The position numbers and the translations under genes were made by a program. A stretch of DNA of 64,000 nt, taken from assembly GCF_026229185.1 (NCBI RefSeq), contig NZ_JAGGJA010000011.1:91309-155308 (forward strand). The letters are read 5' to 3'. This DNA is from Fodinibius salsisoli. Lineage in GTDB: Bacteria; Bacteroidota; Rhodothermia; Balneolales; Balneolaceae. Below, piece by piece: positions 9,150 to 18,613 of the stretch. The notes beneath the pieces were generated by a model. It was given only the letters and a program-made list of their open reading frames with translations, ran no database searches and was not told the DNA's origin. The stretch's first letter is position 1, and every line of letters begins with the position of its first letter.

Positions 9150-10622
9150 ATGAAGGTTATTACGATTGGTGGCGGGCTGGGCGGTCTTTCTGCTGCTTGT
9201 TTATTAGCTTCTGAGGGACACGAAGTTACCGTTCTGGAAAAAAACTCGTCCGTAGGTGGGAAAATTGGAGAAGTATCAGCCCAGGGCTACCGTTTTGATA
9301 CCGGGCCATCTCTGCTGACCATGCCTTTTATCCTTAAAGATCTGTTTGATCGATGCGGAGTAGCATTATCTGATTATCTTACCCTGGATACCCTCGATCC
9401 AATATGTAACTATTTTTATAGGAATGGCACTGAATTTAACTGCCACAAAAGCTCCTGTGTCAATGTTGCCCAAATCCAGAAGTTTGCCCCTGATGATGTA
9501 CAAGCTTATAAAGAGTTTATTGCCTATTCGGCAAAGCTTTATGAACGAACTAAAGATGCTTTTCTCTACAATCCTCTCTATGAACTTTCGGATGTGGGTT
9601 CTGTAAAGTGGCGTAACCTACTCCATATTGACGCCTTTCAAACCGTTGCCGAAAGAGTTGACAAATGTTTTCAATCAATAGAGTTACAGCAGTTTTTTAA
9701 GCGGTTTACTACTTATAACGGTTCCTCCCCCTATCAGGCCCCAGCTACCATGAACGTGATTCCCCATGTAGAAATCACTATGGGAGGCTATTATATTCGC
9801 GGCGGAATGTATCGGCTTATTGAAGCTTTGGTGCAACTAGCTAAAGACCTTGGCGTACAGTTAATAACCAACTGCTTTGTTAAAAATATTAAAACTGAGA
9901 ACCAACAAGTTACCGGTGTTGAAGACCAAGATCATCAATGCTATCCGGCTGATGTTATTGTCTCCAATGCGGATGCTTATGAGACCTATCTGAATATTAC
10001 TCATTCGACAGATATCTCAATCCAGAAAAAGAAACAGTTAGAACAGGTAGAGCCTTCTTGTTCGGGCTTTGTGTTACTATTGGGTATTGATACCAAATAT
10101 CCAGCACTCTCTCATCACAATATATTCTTTACAGGTGATTATGAGCGTGAGTTTCAGCAAATTTTCCAAGAAAAAAGAATGCCTGAAGATCCCACTATCT
10201 ATATTGCCAATACCTCTTATACCGATCCTCAAGATGCTCCTGAAGGCGGATCCAACCTTTTTGTACTGATCAATGCCCCTTATCTTACGCCCGGTGACAA
10301 CTGGCAAGAACAGAAGCATCAGTATAAGTCATTTGTGGTTAATGAACTAGAAAAGCGTGGTCTTGATGGATTAGGTAGCCATATCCAATATAGTAACATA
10401 ATAACTCCTGAAGATTTTCAGACTAAATACCGAAGCAACCGAGGCAGTATCTACGGAACTTCGTCTAACAATAAACTGTCTGCCTTTCTGCGCCCCCGCA
10501 ATAAATCGCGTTCTTTAGAAGGATTATATTTGGTAGGTGGCAGCACCCATCCCGGCGGAGGCATTCCACTGGTAACGCTCTCAGCCTTCCATGCTGTGGA
10601 ACTGATCAATCGATATGAGTAA
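9150..10622 (+). CDS. Phytoene desaturase (CrtI/CrtD) family carotenoid desaturase
   Basis: FAD-dependent carotenoid desaturase or hydroxycarotenoid 3,4-desaturase. The N-terminus carries the dinucleotide-binding motif ITIGGGLGGLSAACLLASEG, followed by VLEKNSSVGGKIGEV and YRFDTGPSLLTMP. The C-terminal family signature is LYLVGGSTHPGGGIPLVTLS. The 490-residue length is typical. CrtI and CrtD cannot be told apart by eye; no crtB or other carotenoid gene sits beside it. Its position after the photolyase group suits a photoprotective role, which is inference from context. Confidence 0.87.
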   Translation: MKVITIGGGLGGLSAACLLASEGHEVTVLEKNSSVGGKIGEVSAQGYRFDTGPSLLTMPFILKDLFDRCGVALSDYLTLDTLDPICNYFYRNGTEFNCHKSSCVNVAQIQKFAPDDVQAYKEFIAYSAKLYERTKDAFLYNPLYELSDVGSVKWRNLLHIDAFQTVAERVDKCFQSIELQQFFKRFTTYNGSSPYQAPATMNVIPHVEITMGGYYIRGGMYRLIEALVQLAKDLGVQLITNCFVKNIKTENQQVTGVEDQDHQCYPADVIVSNADAYETYLNITHSTDISIQKKKQLEQVEPSCSGFVLLLGIDTKYPALSHHNIFFTGDYEREFQQIFQEKRMPEDPTIYIANTSYTDPQDAPEGGSNLFVLINAPYLTPGDNWQEQKHQYKSFVVNELEKRGLDGLGSHIQYSNIITPEDFQTKYRSNRGSIYGTSSNNKLSAFLRPRNKSRSLEGLYLVGGSTHPGGGIPLVTLSAFHAVELINRYE

Positions 10623-10788
10623 CCAAATAGAAACAGCGATGAACGGACCTTGGCTGCGCTCAAACCTCTCATAACTTTCGCAACCTGACCGAAGTTGTAG
10701 AACTACTGATAAACCTTGGTGGAGCCTGTTTTTACAAGCACCTTCAATACGTAAGGTTATAGGAAAGAGTAATAATCAGATAGAAATA

Positions 10789-11286
10789 TCACTTTTCACC
10801 AAGATTAATAACTTCCATATTCTGAAATTGCCCCTCATCAATTTCAAATCGTACACAAGTTCGGTATACCTGAAGACCATACCGCCCTGCTGCACCGGGA
10901 TTTATAAATAACATCTTGTCCTTTTCCTGATCTCGGCCAATCTTAAGGATGTGGGAATGGCCACAGATAAAAACATCTGGCGGATTTTTTTCCATTTCTT
11001 CGCGAATGGGAATGCAGTAACGCCCCAGAGTCCCCCCGATATGCGTCATCCAAATATCAATACCCTCTCGATTAATTCGCTGGTGGAGCGGATATTCCTG
11101 GCGAATATCCGTTCCATCAATATTGCCATAGACCCCTAAAACAGGTGCCAATTCACGAAGCTGATCTGCTATTTCAAGACTGCCAAAGTCACCGGCGTGC
11201 CAAATCTCATCCCGATCGGCAAAATAATCGGCTATCTGAGGATCGAGATAGTTATGTGTATCAGAAATTAAACCAACTTTAATCAT
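10789..11286 (-). CDS. YfcE/MJ0936-type metallophosphoesterase
   Basis: Small calcineurin-like phosphodiesterase. Metal-binding motifs are visible in order: GLISDTHNYLD (DxH), WHAGDFGS (GDxx), VYGNIDG (GNxD), FICGHSHILK (GHSH) and a final NPGAAGRYG. I place the start at 11286 (MIKVGLISDTH) rather than at an ATG 12 codons upstream, because the family begins directly at the first beta strand. Members hydrolyse phosphodiesters in vitro; the physiological substrate is unknown. It stands alone and converges with the carotenoid desaturase gene. Confidence 0.9.
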   Translation of the reverse strand: MIKVGLISDTHNYLDPQIADYFADRDEIWHAGDFGSLEIADQLRELAPVLGVYGNIDGTDIRQEYPLHQRINREGIDIWMTHIGGTLGRYCIPIREEMEKNPPDVFICGHSHILKIGRDQEKDKMLFINPGAAGRYGLQVYRTCVRFEIDEGQFQNMEVINLGEK

Positions 11287-11491
11287 GAGCTCATCTGTGG
11301 ACCCTGTTATTTTGAACTTCAAATTTTCGAAGGTGCAAAATTTTGATCTCTTTAAGTTATATCAATAAATATGAGCAGACAAAATAATTTCTATGTCCAA
11401 TAAAATTAATCCTCGGCTTTAATAAAAGAAATTTCAATAAATAAGTGATTTAACTCCCCGGCTGCTCTGCCTTATTTCTCATTTCTGCTAA

Positions 11492-11866
11492 TTATGAACA
11501 TCCCCGGTCGCTGATATAAATGGCAACCATAGTACCAACTTTTGATGTTTCGTCCCCATCTTCCGGATATTTATATTCCCTGATAATGATCGCATTACCA
11601 CCCACAGCAGCAGTCTCTTTCTTGGCTGCATTTATACTGCTTGTATTATCCATTTCGAAGGCTGTTTCAGTGTTAATTAAAGCAATACGCTCAAAATCAC
11701 AGGGCACATCTTCCGGCTCCAGATAGAGTTCCACCTGCTGAGGAGATGTGGGCCTATATTTATACTTCGTATTTAACTTGGTTACACTTGTACTAACACA
11801 AGAAGACAAAATTAAGGACGAAAGAATGGTGGTAATAATATATCGCGTATCGACGTGATTTTTCAT
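11492..11866 (-). CDS. Small lipoprotein, possibly DUF4156/RcsF-like
   Basis: The 124-residue product has a lipoprotein signal ending in LSSC (Cys 22). The mature part has a Cys at ~56 (DVPCDFERIALINTE), a helix with AAKKETAAVGGNAIIIREYK, and a C-terminal RGCS. The AVGGNAI segment and the two cysteines recall the DUF4156/RcsF fold, where disulfides stabilise an outer-membrane lipoprotein, but the match is by eye only. Single-gene unit, opposite to the following glycosyltransferase. Confidence 0.6.
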   Translation of the reverse strand: MKNHVDTRYIITTILSSLILSSCVSTSVTKLNTKYKYRPTSPQQVELYLEPEDVPCDFERIALINTETAFEMDNTSSINAAKKETAAVGGNAIIIREYKYPEDGDETSKVGTMVAIYISDRGCS

Positions 11867-12024
11867 AATGATGATTGTTTTTACTCAAGCCAAAAGGTTC
11901 GTGTGGAAATTATAATAGCTTATTCAAGCATGGAGCAACATCACATATTGATGTTAAAAGGAAATTCCGGTTGGCTTTTTGTATACTAATAGCTTTTGTC
12001 AATTGATTGTTAACAGCACTACTT

Positions 12025-13041
12025 ATGCCTTCTTTTAGTATTATCATTGTTTCCTGGAATGCATTGCATCATCTCAAAAAATATTTACCCAGTGTCATTG
12101 CCACAGACTATCCAAACTTTGAAATCATTTTAGCTGATAATGCCTCAACAGATGGGTCTAAAGCGTGGGTCCGTGAGCATTATCCCAAAGTTAAAATTGC
12201 CGCCCTTGAAAAAAACTATGGCTACTGTGGGGGGAACAATAAAGCCGTTCCCTATGCCGACGGTGATATTCTCCTTTTTCTTAATAATGATGTCCGGGTT
12301 GAGCCTGATTGGCTGCATGGACTAGCCCGCTGCTTTGAAGATCCTGGTATAGGAGCAGCCCAGCCAAAGTTTCGATCCGATGAAGAACCCGAATATTTTG
12401 AGTATGCCGGAGCGGCCGGTGGTTTTCTGGATAAATATGGCTATCCTTTTTGCAGGGGACGTATTTTTGATACGGTTGAGAAAGATTATGGACAGTATGA
12501 TAATGCCCGGGATGTCCTTTGGGCCAGTGGCGCTGCTCTTGCTATCCGCAAAGAGCTTTTTATAGAACAAAAAGGCTTTGATGAAGCATTTGAATTCCAT
12601 ATGGAGGAAATTGACCTCTGCTGGCGTTTGTGGAATGCTGGCTACCGGGTTCGTTATTGTCCCGATAGCATTATCTACCATCTGGGCGGCGGTTCACTGC
12701 CAATGGATTCTCCCCGAAAGGTTTATTACAATTATCGCAATAACCTGAAGATGATTTGGAAAAACTGTAGTGCCGGGAGTTTGGTCCGGCGATTTTGGAT
12801 TCGTTATGGCTTAGATATCATCGCAACCCTTCGGTCACTTAGCACCGGAAACTGGAAAGAAGCCCAAGCTATTATCCGGGCTCACTACCACTTTTGGCAA
12901 TCTTTTCCGTCTGTTCACCGCCAGCGGCAAGAGCTTCAACAGCGTCGAACTGTAGCAGATGACCCTGTCACTATCATGCCGGTAAATATCATTAAAGAAT
13001 ACTTTTTGAAGAGTAACAAGATGTTCCGGGAATTACCATAA
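12025..13041 (+). CDS. Family 2 glycosyltransferase (rhamnosyltransferase-like)
   Basis: GT-A fold enzyme that transfers sugar from a nucleotide donor. SFSIIIVSWNALHHLKKYLP and ILADNASTDGSKAWV form the nucleotide-binding half; LLFLNNDVRVEPDW contains the metal-binding NND variant; FHMEEIDLCWRLWNAGYRV is the acceptor/catalytic region (E-x-D-x-x-W). The ATG at 12025 is chosen over an upstream TTG. The C-terminal part contains a basic amphipathic stretch that could sit on the membrane. It precedes a membrane protease-like gene by 11 bases. The polysaccharide or lipid it serves is not evident. Confidence 0.87.
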   Translation: MPSFSIIIVSWNALHHLKKYLPSVIATDYPNFEIILADNASTDGSKAWVREHYPKVKIAALEKNYGYCGGNNKAVPYADGDILLFLNNDVRVEPDWLHGLARCFEDPGIGAAQPKFRSDEEPEYFEYAGAAGGFLDKYGYPFCRGRIFDTVEKDYGQYDNARDVLWASGAALAIRKELFIEQKGFDEAFEFHMEEIDLCWRLWNAGYRVRYCPDSIIYHLGGGSLPMDSPRKVYYNYRNNLKMIWKNCSAGSLVRRFWIRYGLDIIATLRSLSTGNWKEAQAIIRAHYHFWQSFPSVHRQRQELQQRRTVADDPVTIMPVNIIKEYFLKSNKMFRELP

Positions 13042-13052
13042 CACTAAAGCAG

Positions 13053-13661
13053 ATGGATACTCCAAAGCTCAAAAATAGCGCTGTTGACCTGTTGAAAAAA
13101 TGGTGGTGCTCCCTTTTCATCCTGCCGTTTATAGCCTTTTCTATTCATCAAATATACCTAGCGCTAAATTATAATATTTTTTTTGCCGTTAACTATGACT
13201 ATCCATTTCCACTGGGGGTCATTCATCTATTTATAGATAACTTTCTGCTCATAGTCCATGAAGCGGGTCACACATTCTTTTCAATACTCGGAGTGCGTTT
13301 TATCACCATCTTAGGAGGTTCCCTTTTCCAAATACTGCTTCCACTGATGATTCTATCCTACTTCTGGGTCAATCACCAAAAAATAGGAATACAGCTTTCC
13401 CTCTGTCTGGTAGGATACAGCTGGTTGGATGTTGCATGTTACGCAGCGGATGGAAGTGCCCGTCAATTACCACTTATCGGTGGACTTGGTGCTAAATCCC
13501 ATGACTGGTATAATTTGTTACATCAAGTAAATGCTTTGGAACATGATATTACGTTCGGAGTAATATTCAGTGTTTTGGGCATTCTCTGTTATACTGCGGC
13601 CCTCAGTTATCCTCTGTTCTTTAAGCGCTATAAAACCATATCGTTAGACCTGAACCTTTGA
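13053..13661 (+). CDS. M50-like integral membrane zinc metallopeptidase homologue
   Basis: About five hydrophobic segments in 202 residues. The first helices are followed by IVHEAGHTFFSILGVRF, where HEAGH fits the HExxH zinc motif of site-2-type proteases, and ILGGSLFQILLPL, which has the G-x-x-Q-x-x-x-P look of the adjoining family motif. A later SWLDVACYAADG may supply the Asp ligand. Proteolysis of membrane substrates is the family role; no substrate is suggested. It lies 11 bases behind the glycosyltransferase gene, probably co-transcribed. Confidence 0.65.
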   Translation: MDTPKLKNSAVDLLKKWWCSLFILPFIAFSIHQIYLALNYNIFFAVNYDYPFPLGVIHLFIDNFLLIVHEAGHTFFSILGVRFITILGGSLFQILLPLMILSYFWVNHQKIGIQLSLCLVGYSWLDVACYAADGSARQLPLIGGLGAKSHDWYNLLHQVNALEHDITFGVIFSVLGILCYTAALSYPLFFKRYKTISLDLNL

Positions 13662-13848
13662 GCAACTGAGCTTTAGCCAGTTGCTATTTTTCACATTGTT
13701 GATCAGGTAGTTTAATCTTCCAGCCCAGCGTATAGTATTTCGTTTTACCCCATTAATTCCGTTATCTTTTACGTTTTTAGTCTGCTATCTTTTAGTAACT
13801 TAATCTGAAGAAATATTTTCAACGTATTTACAATCCATCTGCGGAGCT

Positions 13849-14688
13849 ATGAAAGAAGTCAAAACAATTTTATTTCCAACTGATTTTACTGAAGATGCCG
13901 CGCAGGCCTATACCTACGCCCTGAAAGTAGCTGCACAAACAGGGGCCGACCTACATCTTTTGCATGCTATTGAAGAACCTTTTGACTTTGCAACTCGTGT
14001 GGAAGAAACCGTGGATGCCATCAAGGAGGAAGCGGAAGAACATTTCGAGCAGCTGATTTCTGAAGCACAACAGGATGAAGCCTATGATAATGTGCAAATT
14101 GAATATCATATTGTCCGCGGTAAACCTTATGGAGTGATTAATCAAAAGGCCGAAGAATTTGGAGCCGACTTATTAATTATGGGTACCAAAGGCGAATCAA
14201 GCATCAAGCGTATTCTTTATGGCAATGTAACCTCTGATGTTATCCTGGATGCCAAAATTCCGATTATGACGGTGCCTATCAACAGTAAAAAGCCCTACCT
14301 TGACCGGTTTTTATTTGCCACGGATTTTCGATCCAAGGATATGGAAGCTTTGGAATCTACAGTAATGCTTGCACGGGCTTTCGGTGCCGAAGTGCATGTA
14401 CTCCATGTTTCCGAAGAAAAAACGATGGACGTTGACATCCGGTTTCGAGGGTTTAAAGACCTGATGAAAGAGCAAATAGGTTATGACAAGATGTTCTTCC
14501 ATCACCTGGAGGCCGAACGATTTTCAAAGGGGGTATCTGATTTCCTGGATGAACATCCTATTTCACTGATGGTGCTCATTCGTTATAAGAAGGTTTTCCT
14601 GCGCACTTTGTTGTGGGCCAATAATACCCAGGAGCTGACCTATCACACGCATGTTCCCATGCTGGTTTATGTTCCCGAAGCACTCTAA
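13849..14688 (+). CDS. Universal stress protein with two Usp domains
   Basis: Tandem Usp fold of 279 residues. Domain 1 (1-145) starts KTILFPTDFTEDAAQAYTYA and ends with MGTKGESSIKRILYGNVT, which fits the ATP-binding G-x2-G-x9-G-S/T/N signature. Domain 2 (~148-279) starts RFLFATDFRSKDMEALEST but its equivalent ending (LIRYKKVFLRTLLWANN) lacks the glycine motif, so it likely does not bind ATP. Single gene with 187 bases upstream. Role in stress endurance is family knowledge. Confidence 0.9.
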   Translation: MKEVKTILFPTDFTEDAAQAYTYALKVAAQTGADLHLLHAIEEPFDFATRVEETVDAIKEEAEEHFEQLISEAQQDEAYDNVQIEYHIVRGKPYGVINQKAEEFGADLLIMGTKGESSIKRILYGNVTSDVILDAKIPIMTVPINSKKPYLDRFLFATDFRSKDMEALESTVMLARAFGAEVHVLHVSEEKTMDVDIRFRGFKDLMKEQIGYDKMFFHHLEAERFSKGVSDFLDEHPISLMVLIRYKKVFLRTLLWANNTQELTYHTHVPMLVYVPEAL

Positions 14689-14726
14689 CCTTACATTAAG
14701 TTTCTGCTTTTCTATATTAATTACTT

Positions 14727-15659
14727 ATGCCTTTTACCCTTCTGTTTTCAAGAACAAGAACGCTAATCTTGCTGTCAAGTCTCCTCATCTTTTCATGTGG
14801 AATAAATGAAGACCAAATTTCTGAAAAAAAACACCAGCAGCAGATTAACCAATGGCATGAGGAGCGCATTGCCGATCTGGAAGAAAAAGATAGCTGGCTC
14901 AGCCTGGCTGGGTTACATAAACTGGAGGACGGGACAAATACCCTTGGTTCAGATTCCTCCAATACCATCATTTTTCCTCCCGTAGCTGCCCCGGATATAG
15001 GAACAATCACTGTCTCGGACAGCTCCTTTGTATTCACCGTTGAACCCGGGGTAACGGTCACGAAAAATGGACTTAAAGTTTCTTCTCCTCAAGAACTGCA
15101 GACCGATGCCAAAGGCACAGCAACCATTCTAAAACAGGGGCGATTCCTGTGGCACCTTATAGAAAGACGGAATGCTACATATGTCCGTATTAAAGATATC
15201 AATCATCCCAACTTCGATTCCTTTACTGGCATTGAACGCTTCCCGGTCTCCCGGCATTGGCGTATAAAGGCTACCTACCATCCTTTTGATACTCCTAAAG
15301 CTATAACCATACCGGATGTGTTGGGTGAAGGATTACAGGATTCTCTTTATGGTGAACTTCGCTTTACATTAAATGGACAGGACTATACCCTCTCCCCACT
15401 TGGCAATCCTGAAGCGGAGGCAGAATTCTTTATCATCTTTGGTGACCAAACAAATGGCGAATCAACCTATTCCGGCGGTCGATATCTGTATGCTAATACC
15501 CCGGCCAATGATAATATAACCTATATAGATTTTAACAAGGCCTACAATCCACCCTGTGTATTTACCTCTTTTGCCACCTGTCCTCTGCCCCCCGCTCAGA
15601 ACCGACTGGATATCAACATAGAAGCCGGAGAGAAGATGTATCAAGCTACCACTAAATAG
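14727..15659 (+). CDS. DUF1684 lipoprotein
   Basis: 310 residues with a lipoprotein signal ending in IFSCG (Cys ~24). DUF1684 hallmarks are visible: a leading WHEERIADLEEKDSWLSLAG, then HWRIKATYHPF, and near the C-terminus TYIDFNKAYNPPCVFTSF with CPLPPAQNRLDINIEAGE. Function of this family is not established. It begins 38 bases after the universal stress protein gene in the same direction. Confidence 0.85.
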   Translation: MPFTLLFSRTRTLILLSSLLIFSCGINEDQISEKKHQQQINQWHEERIADLEEKDSWLSLAGLHKLEDGTNTLGSDSSNTIIFPPVAAPDIGTITVSDSSFVFTVEPGVTVTKNGLKVSSPQELQTDAKGTATILKQGRFLWHLIERRNATYVRIKDINHPNFDSFTGIERFPVSRHWRIKATYHPFDTPKAITIPDVLGEGLQDSLYGELRFTLNGQDYTLSPLGNPEAEAEFFIIFGDQTNGESTYSGGRYLYANTPANDNITYIDFNKAYNPPCVFTSFATCPLPPAQNRLDINIEAGEKMYQATTK

Positions 15660-15763
15660 GTTTTCTGTCTTTAAATAGACATTGATATAGCACAAATATG
15701 CTATTTATCCTCCAGGTATATCTATTCTTATTGAGGTAACTAAGTAAATAAGAGTAGACTATT

Positions 15764-16084
15764 ATGAAGAACCAACCAAAACATTACTTGCAGGCATTCA
15801 TAGTCGTTATCATAGCTATAATATTTTCCGCCTGTTCACACGGACAACTTCTTATTGAGGGTGAACGTGGAGCAGCAGCGATAGAAGTTCATCAGAATGA
15901 ACGCCACCATGATAATGAATATTACAGAGAGCGTGCTCCACGCATACCTCCCGGACATATGCCGCCTCCGGGAAGCTGCCGTATCTGGTATCCCAATACG
16001 CCACCAGGCCATCAACCTCCGCCGGGTGACTGCTACCAGCTCTCCCAACGGGTTCCTCCAGAAGCCTGGCTAATCCGTGGTTAA
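15764..16084 (+). CDS. Small proline-rich lipoprotein
   Basis: 106 residues. The N-terminus has a hydrophobic segment (YLQAFIVVIIAIIFSACS) with a lipobox FSAC. The C-terminal half carries two near copies of an IPPGHMPPPGSCRIWYP / TPPGHQPPPGDCYQL unit with one Cys each. Similar PPGHxPPPGxC motifs occur in small exported proteins of many bacteria; the function is not known to me. A strong terminator follows immediately, so this is a single-gene unit. Confidence 0.7.
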   Translation: MKNQPKHYLQAFIVVIIAIIFSACSHGQLLIEGERGAAAIEVHQNERHHDNEYYRERAPRIPPGHMPPPGSCRIWYPNTPPGHQPPPGDCYQLSQRVPPEAWLIRG

Positions 16085-16112
16085 TATTCCCCATAACATT
16101 ATTCTAATCATT

Positions 16113-16147
16113 AAGTGGTCTGTCCAAAAGACAGACCACTTTTTATT
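16113..16147 (+). terminator. Rho-independent terminator
   Basis: A perfect 11-base stem, AGTGGTCTGTC (16114-16124) with GACAGACCACT (16130-16140), loop CAAAA, followed by TTTTATTT. It ends the small lipoprotein transcript. Confidence 0.92.
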
Positions 16148-16222
16148 TCTAAAAGTACCCAGTGTTCATTATTTTCATGGCTTGCGCTTGTTCATACAGC
16201 TATAGATCTACACACATCCACT

Positions 16223-18118
16223 ATGACCTATCTTTCAACAGAAAATCTCTCAAAGAACTACGGTATAAAAGTACTTTTCGAGGGACTTTCTTTCGGCATT
16301 TCAGAAGGCAATAAAACGGCTCTCATTGCCGAAAATGGCACCGGAAAATCTACGCTTCTGCAAATTTTAGCAGGTAAAGAAGAGCCGGATGAAGGAAAAG
16401 TAATGGTCCAGAATGGCGTCAACATCGGCTTTCTGGAGCAAGAGCCCGATCTGGATGAAAACCTGACCATCCGCGAGTATATAGCGCAGGATGATAATGA
16501 GGTGGTACAAATTATTCGCCGATACCACCAGGCGCTGCAGGCTCAAGCCGAAGATTTTAACCAACAGACTCAGGAAGCTTTTGAGAAGGCATCGAACGCT
16601 ATGGATGTAGCCGGAGCCTGGGATTATGAACAGCGGATGGAGCAAATATTGGGCAAGCTAAGTATTCATGATCTAGACCAATCCATCTCCACCCTTTCCG
16701 GTGGCCAACGAAAGCGGGTAGCCCTGGCTTTTGTACTTTTGGACAATCCCGATCTGCTCATCCTTGACGAGCCCACCAACCACCTTGATATTGAAATGAT
16801 CGAGTGGCTGGAAGAGTATCTCACAACCTCGAGCATGACGCTGCTGATGGTAACACACGATCGCTATTTTTTGGACCGTATTTGCGACCATATCCTCGAG
16901 CTCGATGGTGGTACCCTTTACCATCACGAGGGCAACTACGAATACTTTCTGCAGAAGCGGGCCGAACGCCGAGAAGTTGAACGCAAAGCCGCCTATAAAG
17001 CCAACCAGCTTTTTAAAAAAGAGCTGGAATGGATGCGCCGCTCGCCTAAGGCACGAACGACCAAATCTAAATCACGTATTGACCGGTTTTATGAAACCAA
17101 AGAAAAAGCAGATCCTGGTCAGGATGATCCTGAATTAAAACTCAGCATCGATATGCCTCGGCTGGGCGGTAAAATTCTGGAACTAAAAAATGTTACCAAA
17201 AGCTTTGATGACCAATCCATTGTAGACAGCTTTTACTATACGTTTGAGGCAGGTGAGCGTATTGGCATTATCGGCAAAAATGGAGCTGGTAAGAGTACCT
17301 TCCTGGATATGATTACCGGCAAACAGTCCGCCGACTCCGGCAAAATAAGGATCGGTAAAACCATCACCTTTGGTCATTATGAGCAGCAAGGCCTGGAGTT
17401 CAATGATGACGAACGCGTCATTGATATCATAGAAAAGGAGGCCAAAGTTATTAAGCTGGCCAATGGAAAAAAAATATCTGCTTCCCGTTTTCTCGAGCAC
17501 TTCATGTTTACCTCTGAGATGCAATATACCTACGTAAGAAAACTGAGTGGTGGTGAAAAGCGTAGGTTAGCCCTAATGAAGGTGCTTATCGAAAATCCCA
17601 ATTTCCTGATCCTCGACGAACCGACTAACGACCTGGATCTGCTGACTCTTAATAAGCTGGAAGAATTCCTGCTCGACTTTGGAGGCTGCCTGATTATTGT
17701 TTCTCACGACCGCTTTTTTATGGATAAGTTGGTGGATCATTACTTTGTCTTTGAAGATGATGGTAAAATCCGTGACTTCAACGGCACCTATGAAGAATAC
17801 CGAAGTCAAAAATTGGAAGAAGATCTCCAATCAACTAAGAAGACAAAAAAACAAACTGAAAAAAAACAAGAGACGCCCACTGAGTCTACCTCCTCTTCTG
17901 AGAATGAAAAACTCAATTATAATGAGCGTCGGGAGTACAATAAACTGGAAAATAAAATTGCCCGGCTGGAAGAACAGAAGGAACAGCTTGAGGCTGAGAT
18001 CAGCGGCGGTGGCTTAGAGCGCGAAGAGCTACAAGAGAAGTCAGAACGCTATAGCAAACTTTCCGAAGAAATAGAAGAACATACTACTCGCTGGTTTGAG
18101 CTTGCCGAACGGGCATAA
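16223..18118 (+). CDS. uup: ABC-F family ATPase, Uup type
   Basis: Two ABC ATPase domains without membrane helices. Domain 1: Walker A AENGTGKSTLL, signature LSGGQRKRVALAF, Walker B LLILDEPTNHLD. Domain 2: GKNGAGKSTFL, LSGGEKRRLALM, FLILDEPTNDLD. The linker is rich in Lys/Arg (EWMRRSPKARTTKSKSR). A C-terminal coiled coil (NYNERREYNKLENKIARLEE onward) after a Lys/Ser-rich segment matches the Uup subgroup, which acts on ribosomes and/or branched DNA. I choose the ATG at 16223 (MTYLSTENLSKNYG); a GTG 36 codons upstream lies inside the preceding terminator. Confidence 0.88.
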   Translation: MTYLSTENLSKNYGIKVLFEGLSFGISEGNKTALIAENGTGKSTLLQILAGKEEPDEGKVMVQNGVNIGFLEQEPDLDENLTIREYIAQDDNEVVQIIRRYHQALQAQAEDFNQQTQEAFEKASNAMDVAGAWDYEQRMEQILGKLSIHDLDQSISTLSGGQRKRVALAFVLLDNPDLLILDEPTNHLDIEMIEWLEEYLTTSSMTLLMVTHDRYFLDRICDHILELDGGTLYHHEGNYEYFLQKRAERREVERKAAYKANQLFKKELEWMRRSPKARTTKSKSRIDRFYETKEKADPGQDDPELKLSIDMPRLGGKILELKNVTKSFDDQSIVDSFYYTFEAGERIGIIGKNGAGKSTFLDMITGKQSADSGKIRIGKTITFGHYEQQGLEFNDDERVIDIIEKEAKVIKLANGKKISASRFLEHFMFTSEMQYTYVRKLSGGEKRRLALMKVLIENPNFLILDEPTNDLDLLTLNKLEEFLLDFGGCLIIVSHDRFFMDKLVDHYFVFEDDGKIRDFNGTYEEYRSQKLEEDLQSTKKTKKQTEKKQETPTESTSSSENEKLNYNERREYNKLENKIARLEEQKEQLEAEISGGGLEREELQEKSERYSKLSEEIEEHTTRWFELAERA

Positions 18119-18613
18119 AACATTTATTCTATAATTAATTTGGGTCAAATACTGATCCACTTTCTAGAAAATTGCCATATCTTTTATGCAACAGTAAAAA
18201 ACAGCTGGATTTATTATCCTGCTCTATTCCCTCCTACTCCTCTGTTTGGGTCTGCTTTTTTATAGGGAGTTCTATGTTATATATAACATCACATTTTACG
18301 TCCTTCCTGTACTAATACAAAAATAGATTATATCATTACCAAGGATACACTTTATGAAAAGTAATCTATATCATAAGTTATCTTCATAATAAAAAAATAA
18401 GGGATTTCATAATGTCACCGGCACAGCAAGCTTGAGCTTAGTTCTAATTGATCAAATACCAGCCCGAAAAACAGTAAACTATATACGCTAAACAGCCTAT
18501 TAATAACTGATCAACATTAATTTTAAAGTAATTAAAATTTGTTTGTCCAATTTCTGCAGTTTCAATCATTATATAGGTGAAAGGCGAATCCTAAAATCAA
18601 ATAAAGACGAAAA
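18119..18613. other. Intergenic region
   Basis: About 495 AT-rich bases after the ABC-F gene. I see no convincing gene, tRNA or strong terminator. It must hold the promoter for the DoxX-led group. Confidence 0.4.

Noticed and set aside
16115..16222. GTG start for the ABC-F gene giving 36 extra residues
   Set aside because: The extension begins inside the terminator of the previous gene and is not part of the ABC-F fold.
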